Shown in pieces: positions 49,347 to 59,800 of a stretch of 64,000 nt of DNA. The stretch comes from Streptomyces cadmiisoli (GTDB lineage: Bacteria > Actinomycetota > Actinomycetes > Streptomycetales > Streptomycetaceae). Under the pieces are notes generated by a model. The model was not told the DNA's origin. It worked only from the letters and a program-made list of their open reading frames with translations, and ran no database searches. The stretch is taken from positions 2,914,001-2,978,000 of the forward strand of contig NZ_CP030073.1 of NCBI RefSeq assembly GCF_003261055.1, written 5' to 3'. Made by a program: the position numbers and the translations under genes. Position 1 is the stretch's first letter. Every line of letters starts with the position of its first letter.

Positions 49347-50000
49347 CTACTTCTCCTGCTTCTCGGCGGCGCGTGCTGATCGAGGCGCTTCGCCGCTCAT
49401 CTCGTCCTTCTCGCCGGGTTCGAGTGAATCGGCGAGTCCCTGCAATGCCGCCCAACGGATGTCGACGGCGTCATGGTGGTGGTCCGGGTCGTCCGCCAGC
49501 CGCGCTCCGCACTCGGAGCACAGCCCGGGGCAGTCTTCCCGGCACACCGGCTGCATCGGCAGTGCGAGCACCACCGCATCGCGCAGCACGGGTTCGAGGT
49601 CGAACAGGCCGTCCTCGAGATGGAGCCTGTCCTCGTCGTCCTCGGCGTCGTCGCCCGGTTCCGCGATCACGCGGCCCCGGTCGTCGGCGTCAGGGTACGA
49701 GAACATCTCCTGGAATTCCGCTTCGAGCTCCAGCTCGACCGGCTCCAGACACCTTACGCACTCCCCCTCGGCCTGTGCACGGGCGGTGCCTGTGACGAGC
49801 ACACCTTCCATGACCGACTCGAGTCGGAGTTCGAGCTCCACCGGAGCGCCTTCCGGCACTCCGACGACGCCCTGGACACCGAAGTCCTGCGGAGCGTCGA
49901 CCGTGCGGTTCAGGCGCTGGAGCGCACCAGGACGCCGACCCAGCTCGTGTGTGTCGAACACGAAGGGGTTGCGGTGGTCGAGGCGGGCGTTCAGAGCCAT
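49347..50000 (-). CDS. DUF177/YceD family protein
   Basis: This 217-residue acidic protein belongs to the YceD (DUF177) family, which is involved in 23S rRNA accumulation in plants and E. coli. It has [41 protein letters not shown], and [16 protein letters not shown], a Cys-rich site that may bind metal. It starts at ATG 50000 and is coupled to rpmF. Confidence 0.93.
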   Translation of the reverse strand: MALNARLDHRNPFVFDTHELGRRPGALQRLNRTVDAPQDFGVQGVVGVPEGAPVELELRLESVMEGVLVTGTARAQAEGECVRCLEPVELELEAEFQEMFSYPDADDRGRVIAEPGDDAEDDEDRLHLEDGLFDLEPVLRDAVVLALPMQPVCREDCPGLCSECGARLADDPDHHHDAVDIRWAALQGLADSLEPGEKDEMSGEAPRSARAAEKQEK

Positions 50001-50154
50001 TCCTGCTTTCGATCTTGTGAGCTCAGAGGGACGCAGTCCCCGGGACGCGAATGTTCCCGGGCAGCGCTGATCGCGGACGTCTACGAACCAGCGAAGCGCA
50101 CACGCGACCGAAGAGACAGGATACTGGACCTTTCGCTCTCGGCCCAATCGGTGC

Positions 50155-51231
50155 TCAGCGGCCCTGCTCGTACTGCCGCAACTGCTCCGCGCTGATCATG
50201 CTGGTGTCGAAGAGGCTGGCCTCGTCGAGTGCCTGTGGCTGGTGCACCTGGGGTGCCTGGGGCTGCGTGTACCCGTGGTGGCCCTGGTTCGGGTCGTAGG
50301 CGGGCTGCGGCGGGTAGGCGGCGTACGGATCGGCGTGCTGGTAGCCGTACGGGTCCTGCTGGGCGTACTGCTGCTGGTAGCCGTACGGGTCGGGCTGCGT
50401 CTGCTGCATGGCGGCCTCGCCCGCCCGGCCGTAGTCGGCGGTGGCGGCGTAGGCGTCCTGCTGGGCGTACGACTGCTGGGCCGGCACCGCGGGCCGCTGC
50501 TCGGCCGGGGCGTCGGCGAGGGCCGCGAGGTCGGCGAGGTAGTCCGCGTCACTGCTGTGCTGGACGGTGGTGGCGTCGTCGGCGAGGACACCGAGGTCGT
50601 CGGTGGCGATCCGGCCGTGCAGCTTCTGCCGGCCGCGGCCGACGGCCTCCAGGGTCTTGGCGAGCACCGCCTCGAAGGCGCCGAGCTTGACGTCGACGTA
50701 CTCGTCGGCGGTGCGGCGCAGGGTCTCCGGGTCGTGGCTGCGCTCGGGGGCGTCCTCGTCCTCGTAGCCCTGGTCGTCGAGGCCGGGGCCGGTGCCGAGG
50801 AGCTTCTCGCGGCCGCGGCCGACGGAGCCGAGGGTCTTGGTGAGGACGACCTCGAAGTTGGCGAGCTTGGAGTCGACGTAGTCGTCGGCTTCGGCGCGGA
50901 CCTCCTCGGCCTCCTTGCGGGCCTCGGCGAGGATCCGGTCGGCCTCGGCTTGGGACCGGCGGGCGACCTCGGTGTCGGAGATCAGCGAGCCGCGCTCGGC
51001 GTGCGCGCCCTGGATGATCCGCTCGGCCTCCTGGCGGGCCTGCTCGACCATCTGCTCCCGGCCGCCGATCAGCTCCTCGGCCTGGGCGAGGGAGTCGGGC
51101 AGCGCCCCGCGGACCTCTTCCAGCAGGGCGAGCAGGTCGGCGCGGTTCACCACGCACGAGGCCGACATCGGCATGGCCCGGGCGCTGGAGACCGCGGTGA
51201 CGATCTCGTCGAGCTTCTTCTGTACGTCCAC
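50155..51231 (-). CDS. DivIVA-like coiled-coil protein with Tyr/Gln-rich tail
   Basis: This 358-residue cytoplasmic protein starts with MDVQKKLDEIVTAVSSARAM and a NRADLLALLEEVRGALP segment, then long coiled coils (about 50-115). A 31-residue element occurs twice, exactly 60 residues apart (116-146 and 176-206; DDYVDSKL, then VGRGREKL versus DEYVDVKL, then VGRGRQKL). Residues 250-330 are a Gln/Tyr/Pro/Gly-rich disordered tail. It resembles DivIVA/ATP-synthase-b-like cell-division annotations; the exact role is unknown. It lies between coaD and DUF177. Confidence 0.85.
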   Translation of the reverse strand: MDVQKKLDEIVTAVSSARAMPMSASCVVNRADLLALLEEVRGALPDSLAQAEELIGGREQMVEQARQEAERIIQGAHAERGSLISDTEVARRSQAEADRILAEARKEAEEVRAEADDYVDSKLANFEVVLTKTLGSVGRGREKLLGTGPGLDDQGYEDEDAPERSHDPETLRRTADEYVDVKLGAFEAVLAKTLEAVGRGRQKLHGRIATDDLGVLADDATTVQHSSDADYLADLAALADAPAEQRPAVPAQQSYAQQDAYAATADYGRAGEAAMQQTQPDPYGYQQQYAQQDPYGYQHADPYAAYPPQPAYDPNQGHHGYTQPQAPQVHQPQALDEASLFDTSMISAEQLRQYEQGR

Positions 51232-51330
51232 CGGTTGCTCGCCACTCTCTACAGCTGTGTTGGAGACGGACGCAACGACTGTACGGCCATGGGGCGGCTG
51301 CCGGACACCGAGTGACGCGGCGTCAGGAAC

Positions 51331-51840
51331 TCAGTCCTTCCTGAGCCGCTCGGTCAGCGCCGCGAAAACCGCCGGCGGCACCAGGTGCGAGACGTCGCCG
51401 CCCCAGGTCGCGACCTCCTTGACCAGGGAGGACGACAGGAAGCTGTAGGTGGGGTTGGTGGGCACGAACAGCGTCTCCACCCCCGAGAGGCCGATGTTCA
51501 TCTGGGCCATCTGCAACTCGTAGTCGAAGTCGCTGACCGCCCGCAGGCCCTTGACGATGGCCGGGATGTCGCGCTCCTTGCAGAAGTCGACCAGGAGGCC
51601 GTGGAAGGCCTCGACCCGGACGTTCTCGAACTCGCTGGTGACCTGGCGGATCAGGTCGATCCGCTCATCGATCTCGAACAGGCCCTTCTTGGCCTTGTTG
51701 ATCATCACCGCGACGTAGACCTCATCATACAGACGGGAGGCGCGGGCGATGATGTCGAGGTGTCCGTTGGTGATCGGGTCGAACGACCCGGGACAGACGG
51801 CGCGGCGCACTTGAGATCCCTCGCTCTCCGGTCCGGTCAT
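51331..51840 (-). CDS. coaD: Phosphopantetheine adenylyltransferase
   Basis: It performs the fourth step of coenzyme A synthesis, 4'-phosphopantetheine to dephospho-CoA. The 169-residue protein has the nucleotidyltransferase motif PGSFDPITNGHLDII (T/HxGH-type), KGLRAVSDFDYELQMAQMN in the substrate region, and SFLSSSLVKEVA (ISSTxVR-like). ATG 51840 overlaps the rsmD stop by 4 bp, so it is coupled to rsmD. Confidence 0.96.
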   Translation of the reverse strand: MTGPESEGSQVRRAVCPGSFDPITNGHLDIIARASRLYDEVYVAVMINKAKKGLFEIDERIDLIRQVTSEFENVRVEAFHGLLVDFCKERDIPAIVKGLRAVSDFDYELQMAQMNIGLSGVETLFVPTNPTYSFLSSSLVKEVATWGGDVSHLVPPAVFAALTERLRKD

Positions 51841-52421
51841 GGAGCGTCTTCGCACGTAGAGGCGGCGCGACCGTACCAAAACGTTCCCTCGCCGTAGCGA
51901 CGGGCCCTGATCGCCTCGAAACCGTCCGGCCATCCGAACTCCCCGCCCCTGGTGCTGCGCTCCACGGTGACGAGGGCTTCCGGCGCGAGCCAGCCCTGCG
52001 TGCGGAGTGTGAGCAGAATCTCCCGAAGATCGTCATCCGTGACCGCGTACGGCGGGTCCAGGAACACGAGGTCGTACGGCCCGTCCGGCGGCGACTGGAT
52101 GATCTGCTGGGCCTTGCCCGACCTCACCTCGGCGCCGGGCAGGCCGAGGTTTCTGACGTTCTCCCGGACGGTGCGGACGGCTCGCGGGTCGGCCTCGACC
52201 AGCAGTGTGTGGCCGGCGCCGCGGGACAGGGCCTCCAGGCCGACCGCGCCTGAGCCGGCGTAGAGGTCGAGCACCCGCTCGCCGTCCAGCGGGCCGCCGA
52301 GCAGGGACTGCCAGGTGGAGAAGAGTCCCTCGCGCGCACGGTCGGAGGTGGGGCGGGTGCCTTGTCCCTGCGGGACGGCCAGGCGGCGTCCGCCGGCTGC
52401 GCCGGCGATCACGCGGGTCAT
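51837..52421 (-). CDS. rsmD: 16S rRNA (guanine-966-N2)-methyltransferase RsmD
   Basis: It methylates G966 of 16S rRNA using S-adenosylmethionine. The 194-residue protein has the N-terminal RNA-binding part (VIAGAAGGRRLAVPQG, then RPTSDRAREGLFSTW). The SAM motif is VLDLYAGSGAVGLEALSRGA and the catalytic motif is DLVFLDPPYA. The rsmD-coaD order and ATGA overlap are widely conserved. Confidence 0.95.
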   Translation of the reverse strand: MTRVIAGAAGGRRLAVPQGQGTRPTSDRAREGLFSTWQSLLGGPLDGERVLDLYAGSGAVGLEALSRGAGHTLLVEADPRAVRTVRENVRNLGLPGAEVRSGKAQQIIQSPPDGPYDLVFLDPPYAVTDDDLREILLTLRTQGWLAPEALVTVERSTRGGEFGWPDGFEAIRARRYGEGTFWYGRAASTCEDAP

Positions 52422-52596
52422 CTCGGGTCCTTGTTCGTGGGGTGGTTACGGACCCAGTCTGACAGGGGTGGGGTGGGGCGGCGCCGTCCCGTCGCGGGAG
52501 TGCGGGCGTTCGGCGGCCGGTGGTCGTCGCGCGAAGGCCGGCACGGGCGGCCCGCGCCTCGGCGTGGGAGCGGTGCGCGTGGGAGCGACAGGTGCT

Positions 52597-54795
52597 TCAG
52601 CCCTTTTCCAGATACTGCTCCCGCTCCTCGTCGAGCAGTGCCTCCAGCGCCGTGCGCAGGCCGGGCAGCCGGGTGAGTTCCGGGTCGGCGGCGACGACCG
52701 CGGCGGCCTCCTCGCGGGCCTCGGCGATGATCTCCTCGTCGTCGATGACCGCGAGCACCCGCAAGCTGGAGCGGACACCGGACTGGGCCTGGCCGAGGAC
52801 ATCGCCCTCGCGGCGCTGTTCGAGGTCGATACGGGACAGCTCGAAGCCGTCGAGGGTGGCCGCGACGGCGTTGAGCCGCTGGCGGGACGGGCCGGCCTCG
52901 GGCATCTCGGTGACCAGCAGGCACAGGCCGGGCGCCGAGCCCCGGCCGACCCGGCCGCGCAGCTGGTGGAGCTGGGAGACGCCGAAGCGGTCCGCGTCCA
53001 TGATCACCATCACGGTGGCGTTCGGCACGTTCACCCCGACCTCGATGACCGTCGTGGCGACCAGCACGTCCGTCTCGCCGGCGGCGAACCGGCGCATCAC
53101 GGCGTCCTTGTCGTCGGGGGGCATCCGGCCGTGCAGGACCTCGACCCGCAGATCCCGCAGCGGGCCCGCGGCGAGCTGGTCGGCGATGTCGAGCACGGCG
53201 AGCGGGGGCCGCTTCTCCGCCTCGTCCTCGGGGGACTTGCGCTTCTTCGGGTCCTCGTCCTCGTCGCCGATGCGGGGGCAGACGACGTACGCCTGATGGC
53301 CGTTGCCCACTTCCTCACCAACCCGCTCCCAGGCCCGTGCGAGGAAGTGGGGCTTGTCGGCGGCGGGCACGACATGGCTGGCGATCGGGGACCGGCCGGC
53401 CGGAAGCTGGTCCAGGACGGAGGTCTCCAGATCACCGAAGACGGTCATGGCGACCGTGCGCGGGATGGGCGTGGCGGTCATCACCAGCAGGTGCGGGGGC
53501 TGCTTGCCCTTGCCGCGCAGGGCGTCGCGCTGCTCGACCCCGAAGCGGTGCTGCTCGTCCACGACGACCAGGCCGAGGTCGTGGAACTGCACCTTGTCCT
53601 CGATCAGCGCGTGCGTGCCGATCACGACACCGGCCTCGCCGGTGGCCAGGTCCAGCAGCGCCCGCCGCCGGGCCGCGGCACCCATCGAGCCGGTCAGCAG
53701 CACCACCTTGGTGGCGTGCTCGGTACCCCCGAGCATTCCGCCCTCGGCCAGGTCGCCCATCATCTCCACGATCGAACGGTGGTGCTGCTGGGCGAGCACC
53801 TCGGTCGGCGCGAGCATCGCCGCCTGGCCCCCGGCGTCGACCACCGCGAGCATGGCCCGCAGGGCCACCATGGTCTTGCCGCTGCCGACCTCTCCTTGCA
53901 GCAGCCGGTGCATCGGATGCGCGGTGGCCAGGTCGTCGAAGATCTCCCCGGAGACCTTGCGCTGGCCCTCGGTGAGGGTGAAGGGGAGCCGGTCGTCGAA
54001 GGCGGCCAGCAGTCCGTCCGGCAGCGGTCTGCGCGGGACGGCCCGCAGCTGGGTGTCGGCGTGCCGGCGGCGGGCCAGGGCGACCTGGAGGACGAACGCC
54101 TCGTCCCACTTGAGGCGGTCGCGGGCGTCGGCGATGTCCGCCTTGGTGTGCGGGCGGTGGATCTTGAGCAGCGCCTCGGGGAGGGGGACCAGACCGCGGC
54201 CCGCGCGCAGGGAGTCCGGCAGCGGGTCGACGGCCTCCTGGGCGCTGGGCAGCACGGTCTGGATCGCCTTGCCGATCTTCCAGGACTCCAGCTTGGCGGT
54301 GGCCGGATAGATCGGGATCAGGGCGCCCGCCCAGGTGTCGACGGTCTCGTCGGAGTCCCCCTTCAGCAATTCGTACGCCGGATGCGCCAGTTGCAGACGG
54401 CGGTTGAAGACGGAGACCTTGCCCGAGAACATCGCGCGGGTGCCCGGCAGGAGTTCCTTGTGGGGCTTGTGCACGCCGTTGCCGAAGAACACCAGTTGGA
54501 TCCGGCCGCTGCCGTCGGTGATGGTCACCTCCAGGCGCTGGCCCTTGCCCCGGGGCGCCCGCGCCGAGGCGAAGGAGTGCAGCCGGGCGTCGGCGACCTG
54601 GGCCACCACGGTGACGTGTTCGTCCATCGGGAGGTCGGCCAGCTGGGTGAGCTGTCCGCGCTCCTCGTATCTGCGCGGGTAGTGGTGAAGGAGGTCGCCG
54701 ACGGTGTGCAGGCCGAGGTGCTCGGCCATCACCTTCGCGGTGGCGGGGCCGAGCACCTTCTTCAGTGGTTCGTCCAGTGCGGGCACGAGATCCAT
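52597..54795 (-). CDS. recG: ATP-dependent DNA helicase RecG
   Basis: It remodels stalled replication forks and branched DNA. The 732-residue protein has an N-terminal wedge domain with LRMxPPRY-like DLLHHYPRRYEERG and an OB fold. The helicase core has GEVGSGKTMVALRAML, APTEVLAQQH, DEQHRFGVEQR, MTATPIPRT, GRVGRG and a C-terminal TRG-like motif. ATG 54795 is used; an in-frame ATG at 54816 is possible, and neither has a clear ribosome-binding site. Conserved between rsmD and the DhaL-type gene, but here the HSP90-TPR pair lies on its other side. Confidence 0.95.
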   Translation of the reverse strand: MDLVPALDEPLKKVLGPATAKVMAEHLGLHTVGDLLHHYPRRYEERGQLTQLADLPMDEHVTVVAQVADARLHSFASARAPRGKGQRLEVTITDGSGRIQLVFFGNGVHKPHKELLPGTRAMFSGKVSVFNRRLQLAHPAYELLKGDSDETVDTWAGALIPIYPATAKLESWKIGKAIQTVLPSAQEAVDPLPDSLRAGRGLVPLPEALLKIHRPHTKADIADARDRLKWDEAFVLQVALARRRHADTQLRAVPRRPLPDGLLAAFDDRLPFTLTEGQRKVSGEIFDDLATAHPMHRLLQGEVGSGKTMVALRAMLAVVDAGGQAAMLAPTEVLAQQHHRSIVEMMGDLAEGGMLGGTEHATKVVLLTGSMGAAARRRALLDLATGEAGVVIGTHALIEDKVQFHDLGLVVVDEQHRFGVEQRDALRGKGKQPPHLLVMTATPIPRTVAMTVFGDLETSVLDQLPAGRSPIASHVVPAADKPHFLARAWERVGEEVGNGHQAYVVCPRIGDEDEDPKKRKSPEDEAEKRPPLAVLDIADQLAAGPLRDLRVEVLHGRMPPDDKDAVMRRFAAGETDVLVATTVIEVGVNVPNATVMVIMDADRFGVSQLHQLRGRVGRGSAPGLCLLVTEMPEAGPSRQRLNAVAATLDGFELSRIDLEQRREGDVLGQAQSGVRSSLRVLAVIDDEEIIAEAREEAAAVVAADPELTRLPGLRTALEALLDEEREQYLEKG

Positions 54796-54977
54796 TGCAC
54801 ACCACGGCACTGACATTGCCGCACACGTCTCGGGGGCACATCCGTAATGTCTCGGGAAACTCCTGGTCAGGCCGCTCCGTGGGGCTCTAGGATGACCCGC
54901 CTACGGCCATCCTTCCGCGGTCACCGCCTCATCGGGACCGCCCGACCCCGCGCCGAAGTCAGTCCCCCACCGGCGCT

Positions 54978-56837
54978 GTGACGATGGACTCCCAGACCTC
55001 GCAGTCATCACAGGCATCCCAGGCCCCTTCCTCACCACACACGTTCCAGGTCGACCTGCGTGGTCTGGTGGACCTGCTCTCGCACCACCTCTACTCCAGC
55101 CCGAAGGTCTATCTGCGCGAGCTGCTCCAGAACGCGGTCGACGCCATCACGGCCCGGCGGGCGGCCCAGCCCGACGCGCCTGCCCGGGTGCGGCTGCACG
55201 CGGAGGGCGGCACCCTGCGGGTGGAGGACTGCGGCATCGGGCTCACCGAGTCCGACGTGCACGACCTGCTGGCGACCATCGGCCGCAGTTCCAAGCGGGC
55301 CGAGGGCATCCAGGAGGCGCGCTCCGACTTCCTCGGCCAGTTCGGCATCGGACTGCTGGCCTGCTTCGTGGTCGCCGAGCGCATCCGGGTCGTCAGCCGC
55401 AGCGCGCGTACGCCCGACGCCCGACCCGTGGAGTGGACGGCGACGGACGACGGCTCGTACACCGTGCGGACCCTGCCGGACGAGGCCCGGCCCGAACCCG
55501 GCACCACCGTGCACCTGGTGGCGCGGGCCGGCGCCGCCGAGTGGCTTGCCGAGGACCGGGTGCTGGCACTGGCGCGGGACTTCGGCTCGCTGCTGCCGTA
55601 CGACGTGCGGGTGGGCGACGAGGAGGTCACCGACCTGCCGGCGCCCTGGGACCGGTCGTACCCCTCCCCCGCCACGCGCCGGGTGGCCCTGGCGCGGCAC
55701 TGCCACGAGCTGTTCGGGTTCACGCCGCTGGACTCGATCGACCTGGCCGTGCCGCTCGCCGGGATCCGCGGCACCGCGTACGTGCTGCCCGCGGCGGTCA
55801 GCCCCGCGCAGCGGGCCCGGCACCGTGTGCACCTGAAGGGCATGCTGCTGACGGAGCGGGCCGAGCAGTTGCTGCCCGACTGGGCGTTCTTCGTGCGCTG
55901 CGTGCTCGACACCGACAGCCTGCGGCCCACCGCGTCGCGCGAGGCGCTGTACGAGGACGAGACGCTGGCGGCCGTGCGGGAGGCGCTCGGCGAAAGGATT
56001 CGGTCCTGGCTGACGGGGCTGGCCGCGGGTGATCCGGAGCGGCTGGCGGCGTTCCTGTCCGTGCACCACCTGGGCGTGAAGTCGCTCGCGCGGCACGACC
56101 GGGAGATGCTGCGCACGATGCTGCCGTGGCTGCCCTTCGAGACGACGGACGGGCAGCTGTCCCTCGCGGAGTTCGCGCTGCGCCACCCGGTGGTGCACTT
56201 CACGCGGACCGTCGAGGAGTTCCGGCAGGTCGCCGCGATCGCGTCCGCCCAGGGCATCGGGGTCGTCAACGGCGGATACACCTACGACAGCGAACTGGTC
56301 GAGGCACTGCCCTCGGTCCGGCCCGACACCGTGGTCGCCGAGCTCGACGCCGACACCGTGACCGCCCACCTGGACGCCGTCGACCCGGCCGACGAGCTGG
56401 CCCTGTCGGGTTTCCTCGCCGCCGCGCGGGCCGCCCTCGACCCGCTGGGCTGCGACGTCGTGCTCCGGGCCTTCCACCCGCTGTCCGTGCCCGCGCTGCA
56501 CCTGGACGACCGGTCCGCGCGGCACGAGCAGGCCCGCGCCGAGGCCGAGGAGCAGGCCGACGACCTGTGGGCGGGCATCCTCGGCTCCCTGCGCGGCAGC
56601 GCCCCGCGCGCCCGTCTGGTGCTCAACCACCTCAATCCGCTGATCCGCCGGATCAGTTCGCTGAGTGAGCCGGAGCTCGTCGGCACCGCCACGGAGTCGC
56701 TGTACGGTCAGGCCCTGCTGATGGCGCAGCGCCCACTGCGGCCGGCCGACTCCGCGCTGCTGAACCGCGCGTTCATCGGCCTCCTCGAATGGGCCACCCA
56801 CAGCGACTCCGATGCCCCGGAGGAGGGTCACCGATGA
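54978..56837 (+). CDS. HSP90-family ATPase (HtpG-like, short C-terminus)
   Basis: This 619-residue protein has an Hsp90-type GHKL ATPase domain. Box N is YLRELLQNAVDA (catalytic Glu48, Mg-binding Asn52), box G1 is EDCGIGL (Asp84) and the lid/G2 region is FLGQFGIGLLACFV (about 118-130). The middle domain keeps VHLKGMLLTERAEQLLPDW, then DTDSLRPTASREAL, where Hsp90 has the catalytic Arg. The C-terminal third is diverged and ends in an acidic tail, with no MEEVD. All ATPase residues are present, so it should bind and turn over ATP. It overlaps the TPR gene by ATGA. Confidence 0.88.
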   Translation: MTMDSQTSQSSQASQAPSSPHTFQVDLRGLVDLLSHHLYSSPKVYLRELLQNAVDAITARRAAQPDAPARVRLHAEGGTLRVEDCGIGLTESDVHDLLATIGRSSKRAEGIQEARSDFLGQFGIGLLACFVVAERIRVVSRSARTPDARPVEWTATDDGSYTVRTLPDEARPEPGTTVHLVARAGAAEWLAEDRVLALARDFGSLLPYDVRVGDEEVTDLPAPWDRSYPSPATRRVALARHCHELFGFTPLDSIDLAVPLAGIRGTAYVLPAAVSPAQRARHRVHLKGMLLTERAEQLLPDWAFFVRCVLDTDSLRPTASREALYEDETLAAVREALGERIRSWLTGLAAGDPERLAAFLSVHHLGVKSLARHDREMLRTMLPWLPFETTDGQLSLAEFALRHPVVHFTRTVEEFRQVAAIASAQGIGVVNGGYTYDSELVEALPSVRPDTVVAELDADTVTAHLDAVDPADELALSGFLAAARAALDPLGCDVVLRAFHPLSVPALHLDDRSARHEQARAEAEEQADDLWAGILGSLRGSAPRARLVLNHLNPLIRRISSLSEPELVGTATESLYGQALLMAQRPLRPADSALLNRAFIGLLEWATHSDSDAPEEGHR

Positions 56838-59800
56838 ACCGGATCACCGACTTCGACACGCTGCGCCGGGCGATGGCGGACAACGCCGAGCAACCGGAGG
56901 GCCCCGCCCGCAACGCGCGCGCGGAGCAGCTGCTGGCCGAGGCGGAGAAGCTGAACGTCCCGCTCGCCGTGATCGAGGCGCTCGGACACCAGCTGAAGGT
57001 CTACAACTACAGCTCCGAGAAGGACAAGATGTTCGTCCCCTTCGCGCGCCTGCTGCGCATGTGGGACGAACGGCCCGGCGACTTCGACGAGTACGAGACG
57101 CACTCGTTGCACTGGGTCTTCAAGTGGATGTCGGCCGGCATGCTCGACCAGCCGCACATCCCGCTCGCCGCGATCGAGAAGTGGCTCGGCGAGATGGAGC
57201 ACCGCTACCGCCTGGCCGGGCACTCCGAGCGCGCCGTGCGCAGCGCCGAGTTCAGCGTGGCCGCGCACACCGGCGACCTGGACCGCGCGGAGCGGGCGTA
57301 CGCCGCGTGGCTCACGGCCGACCGGGACTCCATGGCCGACTGCCACGCGTGCGAGCTGCACGGACAGGGCTGGTGGCAGACCCAGCGGGGCGCGGACGCA
57401 GAGGCGCTCGACCTGTGGGCGCCCGTGCTGGACAGCGAGTTCACCTGCGCCCACGAGCCGCACACCGTCCTCGCCGCCTCGTTGGCGCCCCTGCTGCGGC
57501 TGGGCCGGCTGGACGAGGCGCGGGCCCACCATCTGCGGGGCTTCCGGCTCGTACGGCCCATGGAGAGCATGCGCGCCGCGTACGCGGACCACGTCGAGTT
57601 CTGCGCCCTGTCCGGCAACGAGGCGCGCGGTCTGGAGCTGCTGGCCGAGCGGCCCGCGTACTTCACGGACACCGGGCATCCGCGCAGCCGGCTGGAGTTC
57701 ATGTGCGTGGTGACCCTGCTCATGGACCGTCTGACCGAGCTGGGCCTCGGCGGCCGGCAGGTCCCGGGGCCGGCGGGCCGGGTCTGGACCGCGCGGGAAC
57801 TGGCCGCGCACGCGCGCGCGGAGGCCCTCGGCCTGGCCGCGCGCTTCGACCAGCGCAACGGCACGCCGTACGTCAGTGAGCGGGCACGCGCGCGCATGGA
57901 GCGGCGGCCGCTGGTGGACCGGCTCCCCCTAGGGATCCGCGCCGAGCGGCTGCCCCGGACCGTGCGGCCGGCGCAGCCGGTCCCCGCGGCTCCCGTCGCG
58001 GCCCCGCCGGCCGGGGGCGCTGACGCACCGGGCCTGGCCGCCCTGCTGGCCGAGGCGCGGCGCCTGTCGGACGGTCTCGAACCGAACGCCGTGGAGGCGT
58101 GGGCGGCCGTCTCGCGGGCCTCGGAGGGCGTCGAGCTGGACCCCCGCGCCCGTGCGGAGATCGCCGACCACCGGGCGATGGACCTCGGTCCCGAGGGCGC
58201 CGAACTCTTCGAACGCGCCGCCGAGCTGTACGCCGAAGCGGACGACCCCGGAGAGGCACTGGCCGCACGCACGCGTGCGGCGTACGTACGCGCGCTCGGC
58301 GGGCAGGTCGCCGAGGCGGTGCACGCCGTCGCCGAGCCCTACGACCGGGTCCTCGGTCTGTACGCCGAGGGCACCACGGGCGTCCGGCAGACCGCGTCCG
58401 TGCTGATGGGGCGGGCCCGGATCCTGATGCGCCGGGTGCAGGACGCCGACGACGCCGCGCAGGGCCCGGAGTCCGGGGCCGCTCCGGCGGAGCAGGCCGC
58501 CCCGCACGGCGCACCGGACGGAACCGAGCCGGACCACGACGCCCCCGAGACCGGCGGCCCCGCCTCCGGTGCCGGGCGTGACACCGTCCTCGCGGAGGCC
58601 GGGGCGGCCGCGCGGGAGGTGCTGGCCCTCGTCGAGGGGCACGCCGGGGACGACGTCCGGCTCGCCTCGCGGGCCGCCGAGGCGCGGGCGATGCTCGCCG
58701 AGCTGGCCGTGCACCACGGGGACCTGGAGGCGGCCGCGGAACTGTTCGCGCGGGCCTCGGGGGCGTACGTCGACGCGGGGCTGCCCTGGTTCGCGGTGGA
58801 GTACGAGGCCCGGCTGGCCGGGCTCGCGCACCACCTCGGCGACACGGCGGAGGCCGAGCGGGCGCTGAAGGCGGCCCTGGAGCACGGCGGGCCCCAGCTG
58901 GAGGCCACCGGGCGGGCCCAGCTGCACCTCCAGCTCGCCGAAGTGCTCGGCACCCGGGACCTGTCGGCGGAGGCCGCGGAGCACGCCCTGGAGGCGGCCC
59001 ACTGGGCCGACGAGGCGGGCGGGGGCCCGACGTTCGGCGCCTGGGCCCGCCATCTGCTCGGCGGGTTCCTGCTGCGGCAGGGGCGGTGCGCCGAGGCCGC
59101 GGAGGTACTGGAGTCGGCGCTGCTCGACCTGACCGTCGAGACGCACGGCGACGGCGCGATCGTGCAGACCCAGTGGTGGCTCGGCGACTGCCTCAGCGAA
59201 CTCGGCGAGCACCGTGCCTCCGCCGAGCGCCGGTTGCAGGCCGCGGAGATCGCCCGGCACTGGCCCGAGCAGCACGACCACGCGACCCTGGCCCACCTGG
59301 CCGCCGAGTCGCTCGGCCACGCGGGGCTGCCCGCCGAGGCGGACCGGGCGTACGCGCGCGCGGGCGACCTGTGGCGCTCCCTCGGCAATGTGCACGGACT
59401 CGTCCGCTCGCTGCGGGGCCGTGCCTGGCTGGCCCTGGGCGCGGAGGACAGCGCCGACACGGCACGCGAGTTGATGACGCTCGCCCTGCGCGAGTGCGAG
59501 AGCGCGCTGAACGCCGCGTCCGACGAGGAGACGCGGCAGCGGCTCACGGCCGAGCTGGGGCACACCCACCGCCAGTTCGGCGACCTGCTCGCCCGGTCGT
59601 CCGCCGAGGACGCGGGGGACGGCTCGATCCAGGCCGCGTTCGCGGAGGCCCTGTCCGAGGTCGCGGAGGCCGTCGAGGTGTTCGCCACCCTCGGGTACGA
59701 GGCGGTGCACAGCCGTACCGGCGCCGAGCTCGCCGCGGGCTGGCTGGCGTCCGACCTGGGCCGCAGCGCCGAGGCGGCCGCACGCGCGCGTGCCGTGCTG

